Positions 1 through 12,728 of a stretch of DNA of 64,000 bases are shown here, in pieces (within the stretch, counting starts at the first letter, position 1; every line of letters starts with the position of its first letter). Origin of the DNA: Prochilodus magdalenae (taxonomy: Eukaryota; Chordata; Actinopteri; Characiformes; Prochilodontidae); contig JAMWET010006793.1 of assembly GCA_024036415.1 (NCBI GenBank), positions 267,501 to 331,500 of the forward strand, in the 5' to 3' direction. A program made the position numbers and the translations under genes. The notes under the pieces were generated by a model. It did not search any database. It was not told the origin of the DNA and was given only the letters and a program-made list of their open reading frames with translations.

Positions 1-239
1 CTCACAGGAAGTTATTGCAAGAAGTGGTATGCTGTCTGATGCCTGGAACGGTGCTTTCCAATAGAAGAATTTCTATTCATTTACAAGAATGAGATATATA
101 GATAAAAGTATAATGTGTTTTACACAGGCCATAATATAAGTCTTTTCCAAAATTAAAAAAAAATTAGTTTGCCAATACAAATTGTGTAGGAGTGTGTTTT
201 CTGTAGAGGACATGTTAACTTACTTTCACACAGAAAATC

Positions 240-835
240 AGCAAAACATGTAACAGGACCAGGTCACTCAAGCATTTGACTACTCTCATTGTTGCAGTGC
301 TATTGGGAAGGAAGATGAAGGTTACCAGAAACAACAAGTGTTGATCTATGTAGACTGATATGGGTAATATGTATACAGCTACACATACAGAAGTAGTGTC
401 TCTCAGTATGGCATCAGGCCGCCATGTTTGCACATGCAAAATTCCAGACGTCTAGGTATGGAGTTGTAGAGGTTTCTAATGGTGTCCTGTGATACTCCAT
501 CCCATACAGACTGAATAATCTCACACAGTTTCTGAAGATCCCGCAGTAGGGGCGGAGGTGGAGTGACTTCAGGCCTTCTGGATAGAAGACAATGGTGCCT
601 CAACACATGGATTCCTTGATGGTCTCCACCAAGACCAGAAAAGCAGGACTCATCACTGAAGATGACCTTCAGTTTGGCAACCCGACTGGCTCAATATATG
701 CAATTACAGCTGTCGGGTCAAACAGGTACAGCAATAAGGCCTGCCCTTGCTTATGCCACATGCACAGCCGAGCATGAAACTTGAGTCATTCAAATGCTTC
801 ACAATGTCAAACCTACACCACCTCATAGCTGCACA
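240..835 (-). mobile_element. Tc1/mariner relic A with transposase C-terminus
   Basis: On the minus strand an open frame from about 667 to 403 reads VIFSDESCFSGLGG, then SVWDGVSQDTIRNLYNS and a C-terminal KHGG. This is a mariner/Tc1 (IS630 superfamily) transposase joining the first catalytic Asp (in SDES) directly to the C-terminal tail. The second Asp and the final Glu/Asp region are missing. The flank beyond 670 matches further parts of the same family, such as the HTH-side segment ending in the GLIAVPDPTAVI-like translation. No terminal inverted repeat is clear here. A second dispersed repeat abuts it at about 830. Confidence 0.7.
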
Positions 836-1010
836 ACTCACACTAACTCACCATCACCATGTTAGTGTCATTGCAGTGCTGAGAATGATACACCATGCTT
901 ATAACACCTGCCCTGTGGTGGTCCTGTGGGGGTCCCAGGGTAACACAGTGTCAGATGGACTACAGCCTGTAACTGCAGAAGAACAAAGTGCTGCTATAAG
1001 GTAAGTGGAG
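830..1010. repeat. dispersed repeat, family R2, copy 1
   Basis: This segment shares long similarity with 13297-13440, centred on tcattgcagtgctgagaa and on the ctgtggtggtcctg block. It follows Tc1/mariner relic A directly. This sequence is familiar as an interspersed repeat in many teleosts, but I cannot assign its class. Confidence 0.6.
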
Positions 1011-2400
1011 CTTGTAAGTAAAGAGTAGTGAAGTGTATATTGAAGGGATACGAGCTTCTATCATTGTTTACTCTGTTAACTCTGTGTTTAAACAAACCCT
1101 GCTGTGTGGAGCCTGGCTAGTTATTCGAGTGCTTCAAAATGTTGTTATATATTACAGCCACCATTATTTAAAAGCACTTAGGATAAAACTCCTACTTGTA
1201 TGGCATCCAACACTCTTCAGGATGCATCTAGAGGAATAACGGTCCAGTCGCAGTCAAAATTCACAGACGATATCGGAATTCTATCGGAACCTGTTCCATA
1301 ATGTAAAACATTCATGTTACATTTCATCCTCTGTTGAATTGTGCCTTGCCTTCCCCTTTACAGTGGATTAGAATATACTGTTGCTGTTGTAAAATGGTAT
1401 TTCAGTTTGATGTATGTTGAAGCTCAGTACTTTGGAGTCACTCTAATTGGCCTGTCATGGTCACACGATATAATGCACAGCTAATGGTTTTAAATGGCTT
1501 TTAAAATATAAAAAAGTTTTTTGATATGACAGAGATGATGCAGGAACATGTCTTTCCTGTTTATTTCATTTCCCATGATGTTGCAGTAAGCAGTGGCTCC
1601 TTCGCCGTAATGACCTCTTCAGCTTCTCTTGAAAATGCTACTCCGTTCTGTTAATGTCTTGTTCTTTGCCTCACAAGCTGAAGCAGCTTCCCGTTAAACG
1701 AGGAAGGCTCCTCTTAAGTAAAGGTCGTGCAGGGTTCAAAGCCTTGTCATTTACTGGCAGCTCCCACGCCACACACATAGCACTCGCTCACTCACACTGA
1801 GCTAAGTGTAAGCACTCTAACCTGCGAAGTCAGCGGTCCTCATGAAGCACTACCGGAGCTTGTAGAGCTTTAGGAAAATCAAAGAACAAGCTGAGCCAAA
1901 GGTTGCAGGTTCCTGCCCTTGTTCCTGGCTGCTTGGGAGATGCCATGCATCATCATGTCACTTCAAGTGGATAACACGTCTTCATGAATACAACATGTAG
2001 GTGCTGTCATTAGCGTGGCTAATAGGGATCTGAATACACAATGAGGAGAATTATGTCCTCCATATATACAGCCTTAAAAAAGATGGTTCTTCAGGGATTC
2101 CATATTACAACAAAGGCGAGCTATGATGTTAATTAAGTCATTAGCTACTCATTGTTTACAACACTGTTTACTGTTAAGTTTGGTTATTGTTAGCTCATAG
2201 CTTATTTCCTCAATAAGTGTATAATAACTGCTGCTTATTACAGTTTCACTAGTGTTTATTAAACTTGAAAACAAACAAAGAACCTTATTATTAATTACTT
2301 AGTACTTAACCAGTAACAACTAAGTAACTAACTAATGTGTAAAAACATTTGACTGATACATATATAAAGGAGTAGTTAAACAAATAAAATAATAAGTGTT
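1011..2400. other. no gene seen
   Basis: This is ordinary non-coding sequence that becomes more AT-rich toward 2400. Short open frames here show no domain, codon bias or splice context. Nothing functional can be supported. Confidence 0.5.
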
Positions 2401-2413
2401 ATGTTCCATATTT

Positions 2414-2443
2414 ATATTCAGAAATTATATATATATAAATTTC

Positions 2444-2505
<62 letters not shown>
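2414..2505. repeat. hairpin plus (AT)n microsatellite
   Basis: A perfect 13 bp inverted repeat (ATATTCAGAAATT at 2414-2426, complement at 2438-2450) runs into an uninterrupted (AT)n tract of about 60 bp up to 2505. The tract is followed by a further partial copy of the attcagaa motif. Confidence 0.9.
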
Positions 2506-2508
<3 letters not shown>

Positions 2509-2514
2509 TCAGAA

Positions 2515-3595
2515 TTGTATATACATACACACTCATGTAAAATAAAGAAAAATATAAGTATAAGTATATATAAGTAGATAAACACTGATATGACTAAAGC
2601 ATATATATAATATATATAATATAAAAGGTGTTATATGTCATAAATATATATAGAAACATCAGAACCAGATATCTTATCGAAATTATAATTCATTATTGAT
2701 TCATTAAATAATGAATCAAATGAATTATTAAACCCATAATTTAATTAATTATTATTTAAAGGCATATTTAGTCTTTAGCCTTTAGAGTACCTTTTAGAAA
2801 ACTGTCACAGTCAGCTAAGCTTGTGTTGAGCCATTATCATTCATATCTAAGCTGAAGTAGCTGATTCATTTTAGAAACATGTTTTATAAGATTTCCTGAA
2901 ATACTCTTCATATCCTGATAGCAATCAATCAAAAAGACAAATGCCCTGAGTAGGCCCATAGGACTGTAATAACCTGGGCTAAATTAAATGATCGGATGGC
3001 CTACCTGCCCGTCTAACTACCTTCCTCACTACCTGCCCGCACATGCATGCTCTGCATGTGTACTCATTTGTGTTTAAAGCTGTGGGTGTAAGCCAGCTAG
3101 CTAGGAGCACTGTGTATATAATCTGTGTGAGTGTATGTTTGTTTTCTATTGTAGTTGCAAGTAACGTTTAATGGCGTTGTGGTGTAGCCACGCCACATGT
3201 TAAGTCGTCCTGTCTAAACAACAATGAAATTAACATTACCAAGAAATTTAAAAACCTCTTAAGCATATTATTTTCAACTGCCAAGTGCCGTTTCCTGTAA
3301 AGGTTCAATTTAAGAACTCTGAGCTGGTTTCATTACCCCAGGTCCAATTTCATGTTTTGTTGAGTTTCTTAATGAAAATAAGTTCACACATCCTACAGAG
3401 ACCTCACCTCTGATCACACATCATTAATGCACAGTGGACAGGAAACGTGGCCTGTTATGGCACATTTGATTTTTAAATACACAGAAACTGTGCACCTAAA
3501 CTAGCAGGGAAATACCGTATATACGTTCCCTGTGGAGGATTTAGTGGTGTGGGGGTGGGATCACACTTGGGTCAATGGTGCAGGGGTATTGTCTC
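2515..3595. other. AT-rich non-coding, no gene
   Basis: The first 250 bp are strongly AT-rich with a short foldback at 2688-2727 (ttcatt..gattcatt against its complement). The rest is unremarkable non-coding DNA. Confidence 0.5.
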
Positions 3596-4355
3596 TTTGG
3601 TAGTACTTTGCATTAGCTTAATGCTTATTACTTTACAACAGAAGTGAAGACATCATACTATAAAAATGCACTCATGGAATTATGCAGTCCATCTTAAAAC
3701 CCCTCCAAAATGGAACTTTACAGGAGGGCAAAACAGCTTTCTTAATTTGCAATATCACAGGCACATATAGTCAATATAACAGGCACATACTGATCAATTA
3801 CATTTACATTTACGGCATTTAGCTGACGCTCTTATCCAGAGCGACTTACAGGGTTAATCATATTACAGGTAGGCCAATGTAGTGTTAGGAGTCTTGCCCA
3901 AGGACTCTTATTGGTGTAGCACAGCATAGTCACCCAGCCCGGGAATCTATCCATCATGAACACACATGTGCAAAAAAGTTATCAAAGTTTTTTTATATAT
4001 TCCAGGTGTCAATATGGCAAATATATAATATCATGCCATCAAGAGTACATGTGGTATATCAGGATATGTATTGTTTCAGACATCTCATCAGTTGAAACTG
4101 CACAGTTGTGTTCATGATGGATAGATTCCTGGGCTGAGTGACTATGCTGTGCTACACCAATAAGAGTCCTTGGGCAAGACTCCTAACACTACACTGGCCC
4201 ACCTGTAATATGATTAACCCTGTAAGTCGCTCTGGATAAGAGCGTCAGCTAAATGCCGTAAATGTAAATGTAAATGTAATTGATCAGTATGTGCCTGTTA
4301 TATTGAGTCTTTAAGGTAACTGAACATCTGTTTAGTTATGTCTGTCTAAACTTTT
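3595..4355. mobile_element. decayed Tc1-like element copy 1, with later insertion
   Basis: The left part (3640-3735) is closely similar to 6735-6830: gaagacatcatacta, then aatggaactttacaggag. The loop part (4020-4090) matches 7550-7620 through gtggtatatcaggatatgta. The right end (4330-4355) reads aaacttttgattggtagt, which resembles a teleost Tc1 terminus. The two copies in the window are therefore remnants of one family, each broken by a different insert. Confidence 0.55.
3771..4306. repeat. 536 bp inverted duplication with truncated SINE bodies in both arms
   Basis: The left arm 3771-3964 and right arm 4107-4306 are near-perfect reverse complements over about 195 bp, separated by a 142 bp loop. 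Each arm holds a 5'-truncated SINE body and tail: the tail is in minus orientation at about 3797-3938 and in plus orientation at about 4135-4272. The same unique flanks occur on both sides of each SINE (tcaatataacaggcac outside, tgttcatgatggata inside). This means the duplication copied an already inserted SINE. Confidence 0.9.
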
Positions 4356-5820
4356 GATTGGTAGTCTATGTAGCATACCAAGTATCAGGAATGAAGCCGT
4401 ATTACCATTGGAAGTGAGTGAGCTGATTATGGTCCCGTCATGTTTAATTATTGACGAAGTACAGAAAGATACAGACCGAGACATGAATCAGTTCAGTCTG
4501 TTTTACTCACTTACATATTTATTTGCAGCTTTATGTGCTTTTTATTTACAACATCATCAAGTCGTGTATGCCGATAGAATGCGTGGCTACTAGTCCTCAA
4601 TCCAGGCTCCGTCCATTTCAGTTTCTTCTACCACAAACATCCAGTCAACTGTGAAAACAGCCTGGAAGCCTGAGACAAAACGTATAAACTTTAACGAGAG
4701 AAGAACCAAAGGGTTGGGGACTTGCTAAGCAAAAGTATAGTAAAGACTGGCACACTGATAAAAGAAAGCAATCATTCAGAATCAAGAAAACTGACCGGCA
4801 TCAACTGAGAACGACTTCAATAATACAGCAGCTCATTTTCCCTACTCACAATAACTTGCATAATGCATGTTTTCCCACCTGGTGCTTTCTTGTCCTTTGG
4901 GTGGACTAGCTGACATCAGCTGCTATGTTTATATGTGCACGAAGGCTAGCAGTTCCTGATTTTTATGGAGCAACATAAATATTGATCAGATTCGAAAAAA
5001 CACGACATTCTTTTCTTTTTCAAAAGAAACAAATGTAATTATGGAGATCATGAGTAGTCATCATGTCGTCATCAATGTCATGGGCACGCCGACATCCCTA
5101 CTGTAACCGGGCATGCTGCCCATCAGACAGTTGTAAGGAGACCTACGTCCATCTCAGGCCAGTCGCCCCGCCACTGGCGACAGACCTAAGACTTAAGGCA
5201 GAGAACTGGGGCTTCAGCATACATATTCTAATCCCTGCCAGCATATACAGCGCAGTGAATGGTGGGGAAAGTGGTGGCGGGGTCAAGAGAAGAGCCATTG
5301 CTGCTGCTGCTGTCCCCAGTAATGCAGGACTTGTGGTGAGCTGTTGGAATCCTACCACTACTGGTTTAGTTTGTGGCTAGTACTGCACATGTCCCAGGGA
5401 CATGGCTTGTGTTGGTAGGACACCAGGATAGTTGACCTCCAGAGGGCCATTAGGTATGGCCATGCATAGAGGCTCATGGGAGGCACCCACCTTCTGAAAC
5501 AGAGGTTTTATTGTGTTGATTAATGCTGTTAATGTTGTTGCTAATTAGTCTAAAGTAGGTGTATATGCAGTTTGTATATTTGTGTGGCCTGTGGGTGTTT
5601 TGTGCTGGCTGTTGGTCTCCATGGGGTGGAAATTTCAGCATTTGGTCCAAGTTTCAGCTCCTGAATTTTTCTGCATAGTGTTTAATAAAGAGTCTCTTTC
5701 TACACCAGTGCCATAATACAAACCAAATAAAATGAAATGTATTGGTGTTGCATAATTAAATCTGTTATCCTGAAAAGTACCAATGCAAAAAAAGTAACAG
5801 TAAACTTTATAGGCATAGCA
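4356..5820. other. no gene seen; GC-richer block 5050-5390
   Basis: The 5063-5380 stretch is open on both strands (105 codons plus, 71 codons minus) and is richer in GC than its surroundings. I recognise no domain, signal peptide or homologue in either translation and see no flanking splice logic. It is listed as non-coding by default. Confidence 0.4.
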
Positions 5821-6690
5821 GTGTATTCAAAAGTTTGAGTACCTCCAGTCAAACTATGGGAAAATAAGTTTATACATCCTCTGGAGGGAGCAAATTTGTG
5901 TTTTAAGATTATTAGTATGCTGAGTTTAACCTATTGGATTAAACGAACACGTAAATAAAATTTAGTAAAAAGTAAATAAATAAAATAAACAAATAAACAA
6001 ATGGGTCACATCTAAAGGTGTCTGCTCAGTATGTTTAATTCAGCCAGTAAACAGTAACTGTGCATTAATTGTGCGGATCATGTGTCATTTAAAACAAAAA
6101 CACATATTTGACAGCATCCATATGACTGTAAGATATCCTATTTTTCGTAATCAGATTATGTAATCCAGCCTTTTACCAACCGCCACTTCGTGTGAAACCG
6201 GAGAACCCACCCCAAAACAACCAGACCCCATTATTCTAGTTATTCTGGTCACCACTGGTAGAATGTATAGTGAAGACAGCTCTGCCATAAAACATCCATC
6301 CACCTCCGTTGCGCTAAATGGTCCTTCAATATACTCCCTCCACAGTCCCAGCATGCATTAAGTGTTAATGGAGCACGCTGTGGCTTCAACCTCGGGTAGG
6401 TGGAGAAAGAGCAGGCGTACTGTGTCTGATCAAGCACCATGACGATCAAAAACAAACCCAACTGAAATGTGTCTGCACCCCAGACATGTGGACATCTGCT
6501 GTATCCCCTTACAAGTGAGCAGAACTCAACATGAGGCTAACTCAGTCGGTCTGACCCTGAACTGAGAAGTCTGTCTGGAGTGTGTCTCTAGGGATGTGTG
6601 AAGCATTATTAAAGAATCATAACTATAGCTTCTCTATACCTGTCATAGTATGTGACTCCACAGGTAAGGTCTAGATAAGACATATTTGTG
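5821..6690. other. no gene; weak Tc1-terminus relic near 5823-5880
   Basis: The sequence gtattcaaaagtttgagtac followed by ccagtcaaacta resembles the terminus type seen at 6696 (cagtaccagtcaaactttt). It is a short transposon-end relic. Nothing else in the interval is interpretable. Confidence 0.35.
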
Positions 6691-6995
6691 CAAGGACAGT
6701 ACCAGTCAAACTTTTAGACATGGTTACTCTTAGAACGTTCCATAGTGAAGACATCAAACTACAAAATAGCACTTGTGAAATTATACAGGCCACCTTAAAA
6801 CCTCTAAAATAGAATGTTACAGGAGGATCTTAACCTGCAGTGGAGGTTGATAGAATAAGACGTCTTTTAAAGAAATTTGGACCAATTCTATTAGTCTGTC
6901 CATCAAGAATATTCACTAAACTGAAAGAGCTTTTAAACTGTCCAAAAGTTGAAGTGTTTTGTGCAACTAAATATATATTAGAGGTGGTGTATATA

Positions 6996-7528
6996 CACGG
7001 GTTGGACAATGAAACTGAAACACCTGGTTTTAGACCACAATCATTTATTAGTATGGTGTAGGGCCTCCTTTTGCGGCCAATACAGCGTCAGTTGGTCTTG
7101 GGAATGACATATACTGCGTCCTGCACAGTGGTCAGAGGGAGTTTAAGCCATTCTTCTTGCAGGATAGTGGCCAGGTCACTACGTGATGCTGGTGGAGGTT
7201 CGTCCTTCTTGGTGGTATGCTGACATTACCCTGGATACCGTGGCTCTTGATACATCACAAAGACTTGCTGTCTTGGTCACAGATGCGCCAGCAAGACGTG
7301 CACCAACAGTTTGTCCTCTTTTGAACTCTGGTATGTCACCCATAATGTTGTGTGCATTGCAGTATGTTGAGCAGAACTGTGCTCTTACCTGCTAACTGAA
7401 CCTTCACACTCTGCTCTTACTGGTGCAATGTGCAGTTAATGAAGATTGGCCACCAGGCTGGTCCAATTTAGCCATGAGACCTCCCACACTAAAAAGACAG
7501 GTGTTTCAGATTCATTGTCCAGCCCCTG
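6996..7528 (-). mobile_element. Tc1-derived non-autonomous element, copy 1 (533 bp)
   Basis: The terminal inverted repeats begin CACGGGTTGGACAATGAAAC and end with the complement, about 31 bp on each side. TA dinucleotides flank both ends, as expected for Tc1/mariner targets. On the minus strand at 7179-7343 a 54-codon ORF starts MGDIPEFKRG and contains SVTKTASLCDVSRATVSRVM. This is the first helix-turn-helix of a Tc1 transposase, ending at TAG. No catalytic domain is present. It matches the copies at 36120 and 38598 along its whole length. Confidence 0.9.
7179..7343 (-). pseudogene. truncated Tc1 transposase HTH ORF, copy 1
   Basis: This 54-codon frame begins MGDIPEFKRG and covers only the N-terminal PAIRED-like DNA-binding helix-turn-helix. 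It ends in-frame at a TAG shared with the other two copies. It cannot catalyse transposition. Whether the peptide is made, or could bind the element ends, is unknown. Confidence 0.7.
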
Positions 7529-7644
7529 TATATTATAGGGCAAAATATAATACTGGCATATATGAAGAGTATGTGTGGTATATCAGGATATGTATTATTT
7601 CAGATATGTCATCAGTTGGAACTGCTAAGTGTAAGCCTGTAGGG

Positions 7645-10600
7645 TTTTCAAGATCCAGTCACATCCGCTTACTTGGGTGTGTCCAAAATGTGTAGAAGTG
7701 TGTTGTGTCTGTTCTGTCTTGAGGACGTAGTTAGAAAATATGTGGATTGTTATTTGAGTCCAGCATGGTCGTTGTGTTCTCTAGATCAAAAAAGAAATGG
7801 ACAATCCACACTGTTGCCAGCATGAGGTTCAATAGCCAGCATCTGTATTACCACCTCCTCATATTACTGGGTAACTCATCAGGGCCAAACACATTTTGGA
7901 GTAAGACATTTTGTCTTTTACATTTTGTCTGTTTCATTTTCTCTTTTTTGGTGTGTGTTACAACAGCATGGCTGTACGGTCAGGACCCAGAAAAAAGGCA
8001 TCAGATTTGGTTTGAGTTCAAGTACCGTTTTTAATACAATACAGGCAAATAGACTTTACTAATCACTGTTTCCTGTAATCATTAGCATTTCACACTCTAC
8101 GCCAGCGTTGTTTCAAAACTAGAGTCACAGAATTAAAGAGTATAAGAATTAGAATATAAGATTACAGAATATGTAAATTAACTGTAGAAACTGTAGAAAT
8201 ACTGTAATGAAAGAAAAGAGTTCAATTTTGGTGTAGCTCTGCCTTTAAAATGACTCACACGACTTAGGTAGGTGACTTTCTCATGTGACCCTTCTGTTGC
8301 TTTTAGGTTCAGTCGACATTTTGCTGTTCGCCTCCTTCCTCCCCACTACCCAAAGGCTGGTCCCTGTCCGGGTCATCCTGGACTGCTGCCTCCTGAGTCT
8401 TTCTGGTTGAGCTGAATCATTCTTAAGTTTGAGGGGAATGTAGAAATACTGTACATGTAAAACATACATTAAAACAAACAAGCAAATTAATAAACTGAGC
8501 ACAAGGTAAAACATAGTTCTGCCTGAAACACCCAAAAGGCAAAAGTGATGGACAATGCTTTGTAAATGAATGTAGTCCTCAGTAAGGTACAATCTGAAGA
8601 ATAACAATTCTTCAGTGGTAAAGAATCTTTGGTGTAGGTCCCATCAAGGCCCCAGGTCTTAAAGAGTTCAGAGCCTGCTGGATATAGATGGCAGGAGCAG
8701 AGTGTACTCTCTGGACAACAGGGCTGGGGGTAAGCTTTTGTTGAGAATGGTGAAACGTTGATACCTGCAGCAGAGCAGGAACATAAGTTGAATCCTTTTA
8801 AAGCCAGGTGGGAGGCCGCGATTGGTCTGAGGAGTCAATGGATGTACAAGGTAGTATTGGAGTCATCCTGGCAGAACTTGCACTATAGCTTTCATCATGT
8901 TGTCGGATATAAAACAGTACAACCTTTAAAAAAAAATGAGTTATAAGTTTATTAGCATAAAACTAATAACTGTTGGAAAGTAAAATAGTGTTATTTTCAG
9001 TGTATTTGTTCCCAGTTGAGACCTCAGCTCAGTTCAGATATTTCTTTAGCAGTTACTTTTGCTTGAACGTTTTTATGGAAATCCACAGGTTGAGGTATGA
9101 TGTAGGTTGAGTTGGCATGGAATGCCATATACATGACATGTATAGGATGAAAAATTGGATTTTGCTGTATGCAATACTGATACGATTTCATTTGGGCAGA
9201 GCAGGAATTACATATGCATTTGGACATGTACAGTAGATACAGTCGCTCCTCCAGCACATCTTAAACCACTGAGCTACAACGAGCTACAAACAGTAACACG
9301 GTCCAAAGTGTCATTGATGCATCTACACTTGGCTTTCTAACGAGCCGAGCAGCCCGAGCAGATCAGGATGAAGCAGCCAAGCGTATGATTTCTATGAATA
9401 TCAGTAGAAACTTTGCAAGCACATCCTGAAGGAGGAAAATGGGTTTCTTGTGTCCAGACTGGGGTTCAGTTTTGCAAAGATTAAGTCTTTAGCTTCAGTA
9501 CGGACCCTTCAATGACTGTAATTTATGTCTTAAGTTCAAGGCCGTGTCTGGAAAAATCCTTTCCTGTTCTGGCTCACAAGGCAGAGATTATGTGATGGAA
9601 TCTCGCTTGTTTAGGCTTTACATATCAAACGTTAAAGGATTTAGTGCTTCTCAATTCTATTTGATTACAGGACTCCAGAGTTGGCTGTATAGTTACAAAT
9701 TGCTAGGTAAAGAAACCTTTGTAGGATCATTATCAAAGGAAGCTGAAAACTTCAGCAGTGACCCCCAACTCGGCATGCTGTACGTTGCTTTAACATAAAG
9801 CACACATCAAAGCGCGCACCTGCTCTCAGGTGTTGTTTTGAACTTACAGCAACCATATTACTGCTCTGTTAGTGACGGGTTTTCCACCTGGTTAGCACGT
9901 GTTAGCTCCTGCGTCTTCTAGCAGTGATCCTAGGTCCCCTGTCTTCCTGTAGTAGGGTCATGGCCCTGTACATGCTTGACCTTTGGCAAACATCCTTCAG
10001 GTGTAGGGTACAACCGCCTGTCAGTCAAATTACAGTTTGTACAATGGAGAATTCCATGCTACAAACCAAGCAGTGGGACAGGCGGACATGCATTCCTAAC
10101 ATGTGGCCACATACGATAACACTGGTGCTTAAGAAATGACCATGAATGTATTATCCAGAAAGAGTTTAAGGCCTTTAACTAAAATGGTCAACATAATGTG
10201 AAGAAATAAGTGTTGTGGCAGGACAGCAAAGAAGTCTGTGTGGCACGTTGTACAGATATTTACGGAAGTTAGCATGCTGACCAGCTAGCCCCGTTCTTTC
10301 CTGTCTTGTAATACCACATTACACCTCTAGAGGCAATAGAGAGTAACTGTTTTGCCTTACTGATATGCATAAATATTTAATTAGTCGTACATTTAGGGTT
10401 GAGAGGTAGAACTGCCTTAGTGGCATATTCCAACCTCCTCTGACAAGAAGAGTAAACAAAGCTGCCACTCTTGACAAGAAACCACGTTTAGCAGCAAACA
10501 AAAAAGTACAGAAATAGAAGAAAAACAGGTGTTAGCACCAATTTTGCTTGCCGCCTCAGGAGATGCTTTGGGTTTCTTTCAGACAGGTAAGATGTGAAGA

Positions 10601-10950
10601 GGGAGAAGGACTGACTGTGCATTTTCAGGTGATATATTGCCCCCTACTGTTTGGAGTATGAACTCAACAGGTTGTGTCACTTTACTTAAGGATCTTTACT
10701 TATATCACTTAACACTTTTCTACATAACACAGTCACTACATAGCCACTTCATAACATAATCACACATGTTTAAATTGACATTCATAAAGTATAGATTTAC
10801 ATACATGATATTAATACAGGGTACTGTGCCATTTTATTGAGAGACATTTTTTAAAATTAATGTCCGACACAGTGTACACAATGAACGTTAGGCACAAAAC
10901 AAATATGCCAATATTTAATAATGATATTATGGCAAAACTGTGGTGGAACA
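7645..10950. other. no gene seen
   Basis: This is 3.3 kb without a supportable gene, RNA or named repeat. Short frames of up to 108 codons, for example 8281-8607 minus, show no recognisable family. Confidence 0.5.
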
Positions 10951-11371
10951 AACACTCATCATCAAACAAATAGTTGCAGCCAGATGGAAGTGTCGGGTTG
11001 CGACGCTATTGGGAAAGAAATGGGATTTGTCACTGAAGATGACCCACTGCTATCTGACAGACTCTGTGACCGTGGCATGGCACCATTGCAGTCTTTGGTG
11101 ATGCTGATGTGGTGTTAAGGGTAGTTGTCGTAACTGTCTGCATGCATACAGTCCTGTGTTGTGCAGCCATCTGCCAATGGTGCTGGTACTAACAGGATGA
11201 CTCATATCGTGGCTGTTGACTTAGTCAGGTACAGCGATAAGGCCTGTCCTTGCTTACGTCAGATGTGCGGTCAAGCATGAAACTTGAATCATCAAATCAT
11301 GTTTCATTCCTGTTGATTGATTCCTTGTGGGTGCAACTATTTGTGCAACCATTGTTTTAAAGATAAGTGTA
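10951..11371 (-). mobile_element. Tc1/mariner family relic B (internally deleted)
   Basis: It begins with the family terminus acactcatcatcaaa followed by atagttgcagccag. It ends with gggtgcaactatttgtgcaacc and a decayed terminus near 11371. The sequence runs directly from the left end to the gtcactgaagatgaccc segment, so the transposase C-terminal part is deleted. The retained part corresponds to the HTH side and the stretch just before the first catalytic Asp. Confidence 0.7.
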
Positions 11372-12728
11372 AGTTTTATTGGCCTTAAAATGCCAAAACC
11401 AATCTCCAAACTTTGGTAAACCAAGGTCGCATGTTATACTGTCAAGTAAAAGACGTCTAGCTCCTATCACATCTGCGAACCATTCCAATTGGTAAGTGTC
11501 TCTAGCATGCCACAACCCTCTCTGAATTCTCATTTCAGAGCCCTTTAAAGACAAACCCACCATGACCATTACACGAAAGAAATAGCGTTCCTGTTTCCTT
11601 TACATGAATGGATTTACTGCACTTTACCAAGCCCGTCATCTGTTCTTCTTCTCATTATGACCTTCTCAATACGTTCTCGATTTCTCCATCTATGAATCAA
11701 ATCTGGGTTTCTCTCTTTCATCCACGACCAACTTCTTTTGGAGACTCAAGGTCAACACAGATAAAATAAAAAAACTGATCCCAGAACTGTACAAATGAGG
11801 CAACGTTGAGTTTCCAGACTGTGACACATATGACAGTCATGATCTATCCTGTTCAGACTTCCCTCCCACTGTGCAGCCTGTTCTCCCTGAAGAGGACCAT
11901 CTGTGGCTGCAGACTGACCTGTAGCTCCGCGCTGCTTAGCAATAATAAACACTACTCCACCATTCGCTCTGTGACCTCACATTTTGGTTTGTTTTCCGTG
12001 GTGGCTTATAGTGCTTGGCTTAGAAGAATGAGGAGAGATAGCTTAGCATGAAGGCAGATGAGCTTGCTCTACAGTAGGACAATCCATAAAGAAGTGAGAT
12101 GAATGAACACTATTAGTACGTAAATCTAGGAGCTAATCCAGGCTGTTGCCCCATACTGTAGGCATTGTAGAATCTCCATCTTCGCTCCTGAAAGCTGTTT
12201 CCACAGTGTCTACGCTCAAGTTCCAACACTAATCTAGTACATCTGGCTCTAATGTTCAGATGCTCCTGAGGATCTTCATTAAGTAGGATCAGGTGTCTTA
12301 GATTAGGGTTGGAGCTAAAGACTGCAGGAGGGTAGCAGGGATGACCTGTAGGCCATAAGGAAACGCTTCTCTGCATTGTGATTTAGCATGCTGGTAATAG
12401 TAGATGGATTAGCTTGTAAAGTTGACTCTTAATCATGGTTGCCAAGTTGAAGCAAACAAACATTAGGAGGGAATGGTAATAAAATGCATGGCTGCTGCTA
12501 CTAGTTTTACCACTGGTGCCAGCTAACTGAGGCAACTGGCTAGATGTGCTGACCACATTTTTCGAAAGTAGCATTTCCCTGAAATTTCCCAAATCAATTA
12601 TATCGCTTTGTCGCTATGCAAAAACAAAATGACTACGCAAATAAAGATGCACACTGACCTGTACAACTCTGTAAGCGACTAGGCTAATAGCTAACTTCAC
12701 TACCTTCAATAACTTCAGTAATTATTAT
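11372..12728. other. no gene seen
   Basis: Non-coding. Frames of up to 87 codons occur on both strands, none with a recognised domain or splice context. Confidence 0.5.

Larger units (their letters stand above)
6695..7640. mobile_element. decayed Tc1-like element copy 2, split by a MITE
   Basis: It starts with cagtaccagtcaaactttt, a typical Tc1-type terminus. It continues with the gaagacatcaaactac block shared with 3640-3735 and ends with the gtggtatatcaggatatgta block shared with 4020-4090. The 533 bp element at 6996-7528 is inserted inside it. Confidence 0.55.

Noticed and set aside
7183..7395. 70-codon frame opposite the HTH ORF, repeated at 36253 and 38731
   Set aside because: It is the antisense of the Tc1-derived HTH ORF. 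The sense strand carries the recognisable transposase sequence.
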